Positions 8,231 through 16,823 of a DNA stretch of 64,000 nt are shown here, one piece after another. The position numbers and the translations under genes are program-made. The stretch covers positions 3,216,501-3,280,500 of the forward strand of contig NZ_OY787459.1 of assembly GCF_963678865.1 (NCBI RefSeq), in the 5' to 3' direction. Below the pieces are notes generated by a model. It saw only the letters and a program-made list of their open reading frames with translations, ran no database searches and was not told where the DNA came from. This stretch comes from Maridesulfovibrio sp. GTDB taxonomy: Bacteria; Desulfobacterota; Desulfovibrionia; Desulfovibrionales; Desulfovibrionaceae. The number at the start of each line of letters is the position of its first letter. Position 1 is the first letter of the stretch.

Positions 8231-10375
8231 TTATTCTGCTTTCAGATCTTCCACAATTTTTTGCATTTCCGAGATCTGTTCAGCCAGTGATTCAAGGGCC
8301 AAGGCAAATTCGCGGGCTCCGTGGGCTGTTTCTGCTGTGATACGGCTGATTTCCTCAACTGAGCTATTAATTTCTTCGGAGGTGGCGGATTGTTCCTCGG
8401 CTGCAGTAGCTATGCTTTGGATCTGGATTGCGCTTTCTTCGGCTCCGGTTACGATCTCCTGAAGAACAGAGCCGGAGTTTTCTGAGAATTCGTTAGCTTC
8501 TTCAATATGCTTGTAAACTGTTTCCATCGATTTGATGTTTTCTCCGGCAACACGTTGAATGGAACCAATGGAATTTGAAACCTCCCCAGTGGCGGTCATG
8601 GTTTTTTCCGCCAGCTTGCGCACTTCATCGGCGACCACTGCGAATCCGCGTCCTGCTTCACCTGCCCGGGCCGCTTCAATGGCGGCGTTCAGGGCCAACA
8701 GGTTGGTCTGGTCGGCAATGTCGGTAATTACGCCGATAATAGCCTCGGTTCCTTTGGCTTGCTTGTCCAGTTCTTCCATGTTGCCTTTCAGGTTGTTGAC
8801 CTCGGTCACGGTTTGCTCAAGAGCCGACTTGGATTTATCTACAACCGCAGCACCGTTTCTGGCTTTGTCCTGAGCCTCGTTACTTGCTTCGGCGGCATCT
8901 CCTGCGTTACGGGCGATTTCCAGCACAGTAGCATTCATCTCTTCCATGGCAGTGGCAGTGGATGAAATACGGTCGCTCTGCACCTCTGCCCCGCTCAGCA
9001 TTTCGTTTGATTGTACGGACATCTGTTCGGATGCGGAAACAACGTGATGCAGAACCTGCTCAACCCGGTCGGCAGCATGGTGCAGCCCTTCTGCTCTGGC
9101 CATGTCCGCTTTTTCGCGGGCTTTTTCAGCTTCTGCCGTTGCCTGCCGTGCTCTTGCTGATTCTTCTTCCGCCTTGCGGGTTTCATCTTCGGCCTTGCGG
9201 ATGGTTTTTTTGAGTTCGCCGACCATCGTCCGCATAGAATCAGCCATATTGCCGATTTCATCTTTCTGGTTGATGTCGAGGGCAGCATCAAGATCACCTT
9301 CGGCTACTCTGGCGGTGTAATCGGCTGTTTTGAGAATTGGTTTGCTGATTACACCGGCCAGTACGAAGAGAATTCCCAGCAGTAAAAGAATGGCAACAAC
9401 ACTTACAATAATACTGTTCTGGGCAATTGCATTGGCCTGTGCCTCAACCTTGTCCATGGGAATTACCAGCGCAATAGACCACGGAAGAGAGGTCTTGCCC
9501 ACTTTGATAGGGGCGAAAGTTATGTATTCGGCGGCACCGGTGACAGGAGATTTTCCAACGTATGAATGAGTGCTGCCGTTTTTAATGGCGTTTTCAACAT
9601 TGCTTTTCTGTTTGCTGCTAACCAGATCAAGTATGTTTTTTGTCTGCAGATCTTTATCCGGATGAGCCACAATAGTACCTTTATTGGTCATGAGAAATGC
9701 GTATCCGGTCTCAAAAGGCTTGATCTTCAGAACTGTCTGCAGCAGGTCGTTGAGGTAAAAATCTACCCCTACCACCCCTATATTACGACCATTTCTTTTT
9801 ACCGGATGTCCGGTGGAGCAGAGCCAGAATTTTTTGCCTTTCACATCCCATGGATATGGTTCGCTGATGGTCTCCACATTACCGGCCATGGGGTCATCAA
9901 ACCAGCTTTGGCCGACCATGTTTTCCGCCCCGCTGAAGTTCTCGGCTATTTTGTTGCCGTCGCGGTAGTACCAGTTACGGTAAGCCCCTTTGTATTTGCC
10001 CATGTATTCTTCTTCTCGTCCATCGTAACTGTCGGGCTTGAAAGCGCACCATGATCCGGCAAGTCCCGGATGACGTTTAAGAACATCGATTAAAACCGAG
10101 TCTAGTACTTCGCGGTCAGGGATGTTTTTGTAGTTTGTGCCCGTTTCAAACATGGAGGCAAGTGTTCTGGTCACAGTTAGGGCTTTTCCGATGGTTTCGG
10201 AGATTTCATTACCGTATCCTTTAGCTTCACTATCTGCGGATTTACTTGCCTGTTCCACAGCGAGACTTCTGGCTTGATCGGTCATTACCCATGTACTTGC
10301 CGCAAGAATCAAGGCTACAAAGCAAAATGTAGGTATGATTATTTTTGTTTTCAGACTCCAGTCCTTGAAGTTCAT
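8231..10375 (-). CDS. Methyl-accepting chemotaxis protein with dCache domain
   Basis: 714 residues from the ATG at 10375, which has GAGGGG seven bases upstream; the upstream extension lacks a signal. TM1 (about 10-30) precedes a periplasmic double Cache domain (about 35-330) that includes [22 protein letters not shown] and [27 protein letters not shown]2 (about 335-360), a HAMP domain and a long coiled-coil signalling domain follow. The conserved hairpin tip reads [24 protein letters not shown] with [20 protein letters not shown]. dCache receptors bind amino acids, carboxylates and amines directly; the ligand here is unknown. No che genes are nearby, so it signals to a distant array. Confidence 0.95.
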   Translation of the reverse strand: MNFKDWSLKTKIIIPTFCFVALILAASTWVMTDQARSLAVEQASKSADSEAKGYGNEISETIGKALTVTRTLASMFETGTNYKNIPDREVLDSVLIDVLKRHPGLAGSWCAFKPDSYDGREEEYMGKYKGAYRNWYYRDGNKIAENFSGAENMVGQSWFDDPMAGNVETISEPYPWDVKGKKFWLCSTGHPVKRNGRNIGVVGVDFYLNDLLQTVLKIKPFETGYAFLMTNKGTIVAHPDKDLQTKNILDLVSSKQKSNVENAIKNGSTHSYVGKSPVTGAAEYITFAPIKVGKTSLPWSIALVIPMDKVEAQANAIAQNSIIVSVVAILLLLGILFVLAGVISKPILKTADYTARVAEGDLDAALDINQKDEIGNMADSMRTMVGELKKTIRKAEDETRKAEEESARARQATAEAEKAREKADMARAEGLHHAADRVEQVLHHVVSASEQMSVQSNEMLSGAEVQSDRISSTATAMEEMNATVLEIARNAGDAAEASNEAQDKARNGAAVVDKSKSALEQTVTEVNNLKGNMEELDKQAKGTEAIIGVITDIADQTNLLALNAAIEAARAGEAGRGFAVVADEVRKLAEKTMTATGEVSNSIGSIQRVAGENIKSMETVYKHIEEANEFSENSGSVLQEIVTGAEESAIQIQSIATAAEEQSATSEEINSSVEEISRITAETAHGAREFALALESLAEQISEMQKIVEDLKAE

Positions 10376-10561
10376 TGCTATCCCCCTCTTTTGAATGATG
10401 ACAGTTTCCGGTGCAGCCTGTTGGCTGTTATCGGTTGAAGTGCGGCAACCGAAGTTTTGCATATAACAGAATATATAATATTAAACTTGACGAAACTGCA
10501 AAGAAAAATGCTGGACGCTACTCGTGCTTATTTTGTGTTGAAAAATTATCAGTAAAGCAAG

Positions 10562-10594
10562 AAAAACGGCGGAAAGGGTAATTCCGCCGTTTTA
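10562..10594 (-). terminator. Terminator after the small zinc-ribbon gene
   Basis: Arms AAAACGGCGGAA and TTCCGCCGTTTT around a short AGGGTAA loop. The A-run on the left gives a U tract for minus-strand transcripts. It lies 58 bases after the zinc-ribbon stop codon. Confidence 0.75.
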
Positions 10595-10651
10595 AGGGGC
10601 TCGGGAAAGGATAAACCGTTCCTTCCCTGAGGTCTGTATGGATCCTTTTGC

Positions 10652-10828
10652 TTAAGGACTTTGGAAGTTTTCTACTTGGGTTCCGGGTGGAGGCAGTTTT
10701 TTTCCGCATTTTCGGCATTTCACTGCTTTGTTCTTGTTTTCAAAACGTATAATATTGACCTTGCCGCACCTGGGACATTTGCGTTTGCGGTTGAATGCCG
10801 CCATGAGTGTTGAGTAGATTCCCCACAT
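10652..10828 (-). CDS. Small zinc-ribbon protein
   Basis: 58-residue reading frame (50 if the internal ATG at 10804 is used). It has two CxxC knuckles, CPRCGK and CRKCGK, 17 residues apart, separated by a basic strand (VNIIRFENKNKAVK), and a short Pro-rich tail. This is the minimal rubredoxin-like zinc ribbon that binds nucleic acid or protein; no specific family is recognised. The ATG at 10828 is preceded by AGGA nine bases away; the downstream ATG has no ribosome-binding site. A terminator follows. It lies directly downstream of a decayed DUF1538 gene, but the Cys pairs are intact, so it looks functional. Confidence 0.65.
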   Translation of the reverse strand: MWGIYSTLMAAFNRKRKCPRCGKVNIIRFENKNKAVKCRKCGKKLPPPGTQVENFQSP

Positions 10829-10869
10829 GGTGAATTTTCCTGCACTGCGTGCCGGTTAAAGGTCCGGTA

Positions 10870-11147
10870 CTAAATTGCGGCGACCCCGCCTTCGCCCGCC
10901 AGCAGCGAAGGCGCGGAGAGTTGGGTCGCCATGATCCTGCCTATCGGAAACAGCGCTTTTTCCAGGCCGACCAAAAACATCGCCAGCCCCAGCATCACGT
11001 ACACACCGCCTATTCTCAGGCAGCTCAGGCTCGGAATGCGCTGGCGCAGAACAAAAATCTGAAAGCAGGTGATCAGGGCCAGTATGGGGATTATTTACCG
11101 CATAGTGGCAAGGAGTATCATTTAAAATACAGGAAGTTTACGATCAT
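10870..11147 (-). pseudogene. Broken DUF1538 membrane-protein gene (N-terminal part)
   Basis: A good start (AAAGGAAAGC before ATG at 11147) opens MIVNFLYFK, then stops. Restoring about two lost bases gives DTLLATMR, which is followed by an in-frame TAA and then a long conserved stretch: IIPILALITCFQIFVLRQR, later VMLGLAMFLVGLEKALFPIG. That is the N-terminal third of a DUF1538 integral membrane protein. It stops at 10870, far short of a full domain. Two independent lesions (frameshift and nonsense) plus C-terminal truncation mark it as dead. The adjacent C-terminal fragment at 11224-11571 comes from a second DUF1538 gene. Confidence 0.72.
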
Positions 11148-11170
11148 GCTTTCCTTTAATGAAAATTAGT

Positions 11171-11220
11171 CCGGAGGGCAGGGGAGGGAACGCTGTCTGT
11201 CGCGTTTGCAAGCCCTCCGG
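11171..11220 (-). terminator. Hairpin with CCGGAGGGC arms
   Basis: Inverted repeat CCGGAGGGC/GCCCTCCGG with a loop of about 30 bases, directly after the stop of the DUF1538 C-terminal fragment. It lacks a clear U tract, so termination is only probable. Confidence 0.45.
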
Positions 11221-11223
11221 ATA

Positions 11224-11571
11224 TTAAAAAACGGTCAACCCGTATCCCATTACGAAAATCATAGGTAGCAGTGAGGCAAAGGCTATCAGCCCGAATCCGT
11301 CAAGCAGAGGGCTGCGTCCTTTGATGATTGAAGCCAGTCCCACTCCAAGTGCTGTCACAAGGGGGACAGTGACGGTGGATGTGGTGACACCGTCGGCGTC
11401 GTAAGCAATGCCTACGATTTCTTCGGGAGCAATGAGGGTCATAAGCATAACAACCACATAGCCGCCTATGATCAGGTAATGTACGGGCCAACCGCGTAGT
11501 ATACGCAAAACACCGGTTAATATCGTCACGCCTACGGAGAGGAGTGCTTTCCATGTACTCGTCTTCATCAA
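11224..11571 (-). pseudogene. Truncated DUF1538 gene (C-terminal part)
   Basis: 115 residues matching the second half of a DUF1538 domain: [54 protein letters not shown], then a [14 protein letters not shown] helix. The first half, with its PLG and AEPA elements, is missing, and the frame opens abruptly only 24 bases after the response-regulator stop. Intact members are multi-spanning inner-membrane proteins, often encoded by tandem genes and thought to be transporters. The fragment is still an open frame with three or four TM helices, so expression cannot be excluded. Confidence 0.7.
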
Positions 11572-11595
11572 TCGGTGCTAAAAAGTTGTCTTTTC

Positions 11596-11988
11596 TCAGC
11601 CTGTTTTATGAATGCATACATTGCTGCTCTTGGCGGCATCGTAAATCCTGTGAGTCAGGATTTCCGTGTTTGCCGGCTTGAGCATGAAGTCAAAAGCTCC
11701 GGCGTTCATGGAGGCAAGTGCGGAATCCATATCCGCATTTCCGGTCAGCAGGATAACTTCCACATTGGGATGACGGTTTTTTATGGTCTTCAAAACCTGC
11801 AATCCGTTCATTCCGGGCATTTGCATATCCAGAATCACTACCTGAAAAAGTTCTATCTCCAGTCTGAGCAGCCCCGCAGCTCCGTCTGCGGCTGTGACTA
11901 CTTCAACACCTCTGCGGGACAGCCTTTTGGCCAGAACCGAAGAAAAGCCTTCTTCATCATCTATGAGAAGTATCCGAATATTTTTCAT
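11596..11988 (-). CDS. Single-domain response regulator (divergent copy)
   Basis: 130 residues: one CheY-like receiver with the acidic pair in LIDDEEGF, phospho-acceptor Asp in VVILDMQMPGMNG, Thr in ILLTGNAD and Lys in MLKPANTE. The ATG at 11988 has a perfect AGGAGG eight bases upstream; the frame to 12033 is an artefact. It is divergent from, and clearly paralogous to, the three receivers at 14294-15525, sharing the KRLSRRG-type helix. It has no output domain, so it probably acts in a phosphorelay or as a phosphate sink. Confidence 0.92.
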   Translation of the reverse strand: MKNIRILLIDDEEGFSSVLAKRLSRRGVEVVTAADGAAGLLRLEIELFQVVILDMQMPGMNGLQVLKTIKNRHPNVEVILLTGNADMDSALASMNAGAFDFMLKPANTEILTHRIYDAAKSSNVCIHKTG

Positions 11989-12501
11989 AAATATCCTCCT
12001 TGGCTTTATCTGGTAGTACAATGAGCATGCCAAAACATGGCGGAAGTTGTGCGAGTGAAAACGCTGATTTGATATATATCAACAAAAGTAAGATTTTTCA
12101 GAGTGTTATGTTTGAGTTGAAAGCTGTTTTGATTCGCTGGTTGGTAATAATGATGGAAAATTTTGATTCAGTAAGGCTGACTTTTTCAGATGTGGTCATT
12201 TGGGAAAAATGAAAGCGGGGCGTTTTGTATCGGACGGTGCGAATTTAAGCAGCCGCTCTTGTGAAAAAACGCACACACGCTTGCTGTCTGTGTACGGCAA
12301 GTCTAAAAGGGGCGTTTTGTATCGCCGGGGCGAAATGTACCGAATAGTTGTTACATGGTATGAGAACAGGTCTAACCTGTCGGGTTGATTTGTTTTTACA
12401 TTACTATGTTTGCAGTGGTTTTTATTTGTATAATTCCCATGATAACAGTGTGTTGAGAGTTATTTTGTCTATTCGGTCAAGACTGTATTTTCTGCTGAGT
12501 C
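11989..12501. other. Long regulatory intergenic region of the TauE locus
   Basis: No coding frame with a ribosome-binding site is seen. The region separates a divergent response regulator from the kinase operon. It contains the two 16-base direct repeats listed separately and ends at the sigma-54 promoter, so it is best read as an enhancer/promoter region serving both directions. Confidence 0.6.
12217..12334 (+). promoter_or_regulatory. Paired upstream repeats, probable activator-binding sites
   Basis: GGGGCGTTTTGTATCG occurs twice exactly, at 12217-12232 and 12309-12324, each followed after six or seven bases by CGAA. The second copy also forms the dyad TCGCC-GG-GGCGA. The two copies start 92 bases apart and end about 170 and 260 bases upstream of the sigma-54 promoter, the distance expected of enhancer sites for an NtrC-type activator. 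The activator encoded at 19156 is the obvious candidate (inference). Confidence 0.6.
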
Positions 12502-12517
12502 TGGCACACCACTTGCT
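12502..12517 (+). promoter_or_regulatory. Sigma-54 (-24/-12) promoter
   Basis: TGGCAC, five bases, TTGCT matches the RpoN consensus exactly (GG and GC separated by ten bases). A transcription start is expected about twelve bases after the GC, near 12528, leaving a leader of about 55 bases before the kinase ATG at 12584. Confidence 0.82.
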
Positions 12518-12583
12518 CAATGGGGTCCAAGTGTCCGCACTGCCTGCGGAGCTGAAACCAGTTGAAACCCAGAGTTGTGAAAT

Positions 12584-14290
12584 ATGCAGACCGAAACCAA
12601 GAAGACATACGACAAGCTTTCCCGGAAGATCGCACTTACCGTGATCACGGTATCACTTGCGCCATTGATTCTTGTGGGCGGTCTTATTTTCGATCAGTTC
12701 CGGTCCATCTACCGGGCCAAGGTTTATGCCCATCTTGCCGAGGTGGTGGATAAGCATAAAGATAATGTAAATAATTTCCTGAATGAAAAGCTGGCTGAAG
12801 TGCAATACCTCAGCCGGGTGTTTACCTACGAAGAACTGAGCGATTCCCGGAATCTGGAACAGGCGCTGAAAGGAATGCAGCAACAATACGGGCGTATCTT
12901 TGTTGACCTCGGGATAATCAACGAAAACGGCACCCAGGTTGCCTATGCCGGACCGTTCAACCTGCTGGGCGCTGATTACTCCAAAGCAGACTGGTACCTT
13001 AATTCCCGGACCAAAAGTACCAATATCAGTGACGTCTTCATGGGATTGCGCCAGTCACCCCACTTTATCATCACGGTTAACAGCAGCAGGGCGGGTAAGC
13101 CGTGGACTCTGCGTGCCACAATTGATTTTCTCGCTTTTACAAATCTGGTTGAGAATATCCATATAGGTGAAACCGGATATGCCTACATCCTGAATAAGAG
13201 CGGCGTGTATCAGACCAGACCGCAATCCAACCTCAACCGAGAACTGGTGCTGACTCCTTATGAGAATATTCAGGACCCTGTATATGAGGACGGAGTCTCT
13301 ATCCAGCTTTCAGGGGGCAGTGACGGAGAAAAGTATGTGGCAGTCTCCTCCCTGCTCAAGAGTGGAGATTGGAAACTGGTTTACCAGCAGAACATGTCAG
13401 ACGCCTTTTCTTCCATGATCCGCAGCGAGTTCATTACTCTGGCTATTTTTCTTACCGGCGGATTGGCGATTATTGTCATGGCCCTTTATCTCTCCCGAAA
13501 GCTGGTCACCCATATTGAATTTATCGATTCCGAGAACGAAATGATGAACCGCCAGATGGTGGAGACCGGAAAGCTGGCCTCCATAGGTGAGTTGGCCGCG
13601 GGTATTGCCCATGAAATCAACAATCCGGTGGCGATTATGATTGAAGAGGCCGGATGGGTCTGCGATCTGCTGGAAGATGAGGGCAGGGAAATGTCCTCCT
13701 ATGCTGAAATTTCCCGTGCTCTTGAGCAGGTGCGCACACAGGGAGGACGCTGCAAGGACATCACTCATAAGCTGCTCAGCTTTGCCCGCAAGACCGATTC
13801 AAGGGTTGTAGATGTGTTTTTGCCTGACCTCATTGAAGAAGTGGTGGGAATTTCAATGCAGCAGGCCCGCTATGCCCAGATCAACCTTTCCCTTGATCTT
13901 GACCGGGAAATGGGACCGGTGCGGGCTTCTATTTCTGAATTGCAGCAGGTTTTCATGAACCTTTTCAATAACGCCGTTCAGGCCATGGAGGCTAAGGGCG
14001 GGACGCTGAGCGTCGCCTGCCGGGCTGAAGGCGGTCAAGCATATGTTTCCGTGGCGGATACAGGTCCCGGAATACCTGCAGCCAATTTAAGCAGGATTTT
14101 CGATCCCTTTTTCACCACCAAGCCGGTGGGCAAGGGAAGCGGACTGGGGCTTTCCATCTGCTTTGGATTGATCCACCGGATGGGTGGGGAGATTGATGTT
14201 GAAAGTGGAGTGGGGCAGGGAGCGCGGTTCAATATCCGGCTGCCTTTACCCTCAGCAGGTACCGAATATGAAGTCGAAAAGGAGGATTAA
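12584..14290 (+). CDS. dCache sensor histidine kinase (TauE locus)
   Basis: 568 residues. TM1 (about 15-38), a periplasmic dCache domain (about 40-275, with ADYSKADWYLNS, HFIITVNSSR and GETGYAYILNKSG) and TM2 (about 280-302) precede a short linker. HisKA follows with H343 in GELAAGIAHEINNP, then HATPase_c with MNLFNNAVQAM, DTGPGIP and GSGLGLS. It is the first gene after the sigma-54 promoter. The response-regulator gene starts four bases after its stop, so the pair is translationally close. A small-molecule anion or organic sulfur compound is a plausible ligand given the TauE permease downstream, but this is inference. The ribosome-binding site is weak. Confidence 0.92.
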   Translation: MQTETKKTYDKLSRKIALTVITVSLAPLILVGGLIFDQFRSIYRAKVYAHLAEVVDKHKDNVNNFLNEKLAEVQYLSRVFTYEELSDSRNLEQALKGMQQQYGRIFVDLGIINENGTQVAYAGPFNLLGADYSKADWYLNSRTKSTNISDVFMGLRQSPHFIITVNSSRAGKPWTLRATIDFLAFTNLVENIHIGETGYAYILNKSGVYQTRPQSNLNRELVLTPYENIQDPVYEDGVSIQLSGGSDGEKYVAVSSLLKSGDWKLVYQQNMSDAFSSMIRSEFITLAIFLTGGLAIIVMALYLSRKLVTHIEFIDSENEMMNRQMVETGKLASIGELAAGIAHEINNPVAIMIEEAGWVCDLLEDEGREMSSYAEISRALEQVRTQGGRCKDITHKLLSFARKTDSRVVDVFLPDLIEEVVGISMQQARYAQINLSLDLDREMGPVRASISELQQVFMNLFNNAVQAMEAKGGTLSVACRAEGGQAYVSVADTGPGIPAANLSRIFDPFFTTKPVGKGSGLGLSICFGLIHRMGGEIDVESGVGQGARFNIRLPLPSAGTEYEVEKED

Positions 14291-14293
14291 ACC

Positions 14294-14725
14294 ATGATGG
14301 ATGCAACCATTCTGTTCGTGGACGACGAGGCTGGATTTGTCGATGCAATGTCCAAGAGACTTGCCAGAAGAAATATGACCATCCACAAGGCTTATGACGG
14401 AGAGCAGGCCCTGAAGAGCCTTGCGGAAAATCACGGTATCGAAGTGGTCATTCTGGATATGAAAATGCCGGGCAAGAACGGTCTTGAAGTGTTGCGTGAT
14501 ATCAAGCGTGATTTCCCCATTGTCGAGGTCATCATGCTCACCGGTCACGCCACTGTGGAATCGGCAATTGAAGGCATGCAGAATGGTGCATTCGACTATC
14601 TTATGAAGCCCTGCAATATCGATGATCTTGCCGAAAAACTTCGTAAGGCTGTGGAACTGTACCGTTCCCATGCGGATGAAGAAGTTAAGGCCCGCATCGA
14701 TGACATTACCCATCGTATGGCCTGA
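14294..14725 (+). CDS. Single-domain response regulator 1
   Basis: 143 residues with a complete receiver: acidic pair in FVDDEAGF, phospho-acceptor Asp in VVILDMKMPGKNG, Thr in IMLTGHAT, Lys in LMKPCN, then a charged C-terminal helix of about 20 residues. It has no DNA-binding domain. AAAGGAGG precedes the start. It is the likely direct partner of the dCache kinase just upstream. Confidence 0.93.
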   Translation: MMDATILFVDDEAGFVDAMSKRLARRNMTIHKAYDGEQALKSLAENHGIEVVILDMKMPGKNGLEVLRDIKRDFPIVEVIMLTGHATVESAIEGMQNGAFDYLMKPCNIDDLAEKLRKAVELYRSHADEEVKARIDDITHRMA

Positions 14726-14759
14726 TCGTACGGGGAAAACCGTATCCGAGGGTTTGAGA

Positions 14760-15176
14760 ATGATCAGCAGCGATAAACAGATAAGACTTCTCATAGTCGA
14801 CGATGAAGTCGGCTTTGCCGAAGTTTTACGCAAGCGCCTTGAGCGGCGGGGAATTCTGGTTGAAACCGCTTACAGAGGTGAAGATGCGGTCAGGGTGCTG
14901 CGTGAAAAGCATTTTGACGTGGTTCTGCTTGATCTCAAACTCGAGGGAATGGATGGAATAGAGATTTTAAAGGTGTTCAAAATGCTGGACCCGAATCTGC
15001 CGGTGCTGATGCTCACCGGGCACGGTTGTGAAAAAGCCGCCGCTGAAAGTATCAGGCTGGGGGTTGCGGATTATCTTTCCAAGCCGGTCGAGTTCAGTCT
15101 GCTGCTGGAAAAGGTGCAGCAGGCGTCCAGCCGGAAGGAGGTGCCCCGTGGAAAGGGTGAGAGTTCTTCTGGTTGA
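14760..15176 (+). CDS. Single-domain response regulator 2
   Basis: 138 residues from the ATG at 14760 (GAGGG seven bases upstream); the open frame from 14622 overlaps the previous gene and is rejected as a start. The receiver has the acidic pair in IVDDEVGF, Asp in VVLLDLKLEGMDG, Thr in LMLTGHGC and Lys in LSKPVE. It is paralogous to its neighbours on both sides. Its end overlaps the next gene by 29 bases, implying translational coupling. Confidence 0.92.
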   Translation: MISSDKQIRLLIVDDEVGFAEVLRKRLERRGILVETAYRGEDAVRVLREKHFDVVLLDLKLEGMDGIEILKVFKMLDPNLPVLMLTGHGCEKAAAESIRLGVADYLSKPVEFSLLLEKVQQASSRKEVPRGKGESSSG

Positions 15177-15525
15177 TGATGAAGTTGATTTTTCCCGTGT
15201 TTTTGCCCGTAGGCTGGAAAGACGGGGACTGACTGTAAGCACTGCTGCCGGGGCTGACGAGGCCGTAGATGTCTTGAAGGAGTTACCGGTGAACGCAGTG
15301 GTGCTGGATATAAAAATGCCCGGCAGGGACGGGATTCAACTGCTTGGAGAAATTAAGAGACAGTATCCTCAAATTGCGGTCGTGATGCTCACGGCCCATG
15401 CTGAAGCGGACATAGTCGTTTCCAGTCTGGCCATGGGGGCTTGTGATTACCTCCTGAAACCTGCTGATGTGGATGAAATTGTCTGCAAAATCAAGGATGC
15501 CGTCTTAAGACACAACAACCAATGA
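15148..15525 (+). CDS. Single-domain response regulator 3
   Basis: 125 residues starting at a GTG with AAGGAGG six bases upstream, inside the end of the previous gene. The receiver has the acidic pair in LVDDEVDF, Asp in VVLDIKMPGRDG, Thr in VMLTAHAE and Lys in LLKPADVD. It is the third of three consecutive stand-alone receivers. Together with the divergent copy at 11596 the locus holds four close paralogues, sharing the F...(K/R)RL.RR pattern after the acidic pair. Confidence 0.92.
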   Translation: MERVRVLLVDDEVDFSRVFARRLERRGLTVSTAAGADEAVDVLKELPVNAVVLDIKMPGRDGIQLLGEIKRQYPQIAVVMLTAHAEADIVVSSLAMGACDYLLKPADVDEIVCKIKDAVLRHNNQ

Positions 15526-15541
15526 CAATGTGAGGATAACC

Positions 15542-16822
15542 ATGGGTTTTTTCAATCAATGGGGTAAGTTTATGATGGCTGGGGCCGGTTATATGGCCCG
15601 CTGGGAAATAGACAACGCCAAGGCGATTATGGGCAGCAGCAAGCTGCGTATGCTCCTTGGGCTGATGCTTATTCCCGTTATTCTGGGCGGTATTGCGTTC
15701 GCTGATGATATTGCCCCGATCCTTCCGGATCTGCTGGGTGGCAAGAAATCATATAGCCCGGCCTTTTACAGTTTCGGAATTTTTATGGTCTCCATAGCCA
15801 TCGGTATCGGTGCCGGACTGATTACCGGCTGTATCGGTGCGGGGGGAGGCTTTATCATCGCTCCTGCTTTGATGAGTGCCGGGATCAAGGGGATTCTGGC
15901 TGTCGGTACCGACCTTTTCCATATTTTCGCCAAGGCGATTATGGGCAGTGTCATCCACCGCAAGATGGGTAACGTCTCCGTACCTCTGGCAGTAGTATTT
16001 CTTATCGGGGCAATTCTAGGTGCCACAGCAGGCGGAATAATCAACCGCGTTCTCTATGAGATCAACCCGGTTCTTTCGGACGCATTTATCACAACCGTGT
16101 ACTCCCTCATGCTCGGCTTTCTCGGAAGTTATGCCATGATGGATTTCCTGAAGGCACGTAAGGCCGGCAAGGGCGGCAGTGCTCACGGTGGCGGTGAAGG
16201 TAGCGATCTGGGAGCTCTCTCCAAGTCTCTGCAGGGAATAAATTTTCCGCCCATGGTTAAATTCGACCATGATCTAGTACCCGGCGGTCGCCAGATTTCA
16301 TGGGTATTCCTCGTACTTTCCGGTGCGCTGGTAGGTCTTGCGGCCGGTATTATGGGCGTTGGCGGCGGATTCCTGACCTTTCCCATTTTCGTATACGTAC
16401 TCGGCGTTTCTTCCATGACCACCGTTGGAACCGATATTTTTCAGATTGTATTCACTGCCGGATTCGCTTCCATCAGTCAGTATGCGATTTACGGTTTTAT
16501 CTTCTACACACTGGCTATGGGCATGCTGCTGGGTTCCCTGCTGGGTATCCAGATAGGCGCGCTGGTAACCAAGGTGGTTCCGGGTATCACCATCCGCGGT
16601 TTCTACGCCATGGCGGTTCTGGCCGGTTTTGTAAACCGTATTTTTGCCCTGCCCGGTAAACTCGGTGAAATGGGCTACATCCCCATCTCGCCCTCCATGG
16701 GCCGTATTCTGGACTCCATCGGCATCTGGGCGTTTTTTGTGGTCATCGGCGGATTCTCCGTCTGGGTCATCGGAACCTTCATTGTAAACATCAAGAATCT
16801 TAAGGTTGAGGAGGCACGTTAA
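15542..16822 (+). CDS. TauE/SafE-family membrane exporter
   Basis: 426 residues from the ATG at 15542 (GAGG six bases upstream). It has about eight to nine TM helices and two TauE repeats. The first carries GLITGCIGAGGGFIIAP and AVGTDLFHIFAKAIMG; the second carries GLAAGIMGVGGGFLTFP and TVGTDIFQIVFTAGF. They are separated by a cytoplasmic Gly-rich linker (about 205-260). TauE/SafE proteins are anion permeases proposed to export sulfite, sulfoacetate or other organosulfur compounds. The N-terminus is longer than average and begins with an amphipathic stretch. In a sulfate reducer, sulfite or a sulfonate is a reasonable but unproven substrate. The two-TM gene at 16824 follows by one base and is probably a partner. 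Confidence 0.93.
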   Translation: MGFFNQWGKFMMAGAGYMARWEIDNAKAIMGSSKLRMLLGLMLIPVILGGIAFADDIAPILPDLLGGKKSYSPAFYSFGIFMVSIAIGIGAGLITGCIGAGGGFIIAPALMSAGIKGILAVGTDLFHIFAKAIMGSVIHRKMGNVSVPLAVVFLIGAILGATAGGIINRVLYEINPVLSDAFITTVYSLMLGFLGSYAMMDFLKARKAGKGGSAHGGGEGSDLGALSKSLQGINFPPMVKFDHDLVPGGRQISWVFLVLSGALVGLAAGIMGVGGGFLTFPIFVYVLGVSSMTTVGTDIFQIVFTAGFASISQYAIYGFIFYTLAMGMLLGSLLGIQIGALVTKVVPGITIRGFYAMAVLAGFVNRIFALPGKLGEMGYIPISPSMGRILDSIGIWAFFVVIGGFSVWVIGTFIVNIKNLKVEEAR

Positions 16823-16823
16823 A

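Noticed and set aside
10849..11169. 106-codon plus-strand frame
   Set aside because: It is antisense to the DUF1538 pseudogene, whose minus-strand translation matches a known family.
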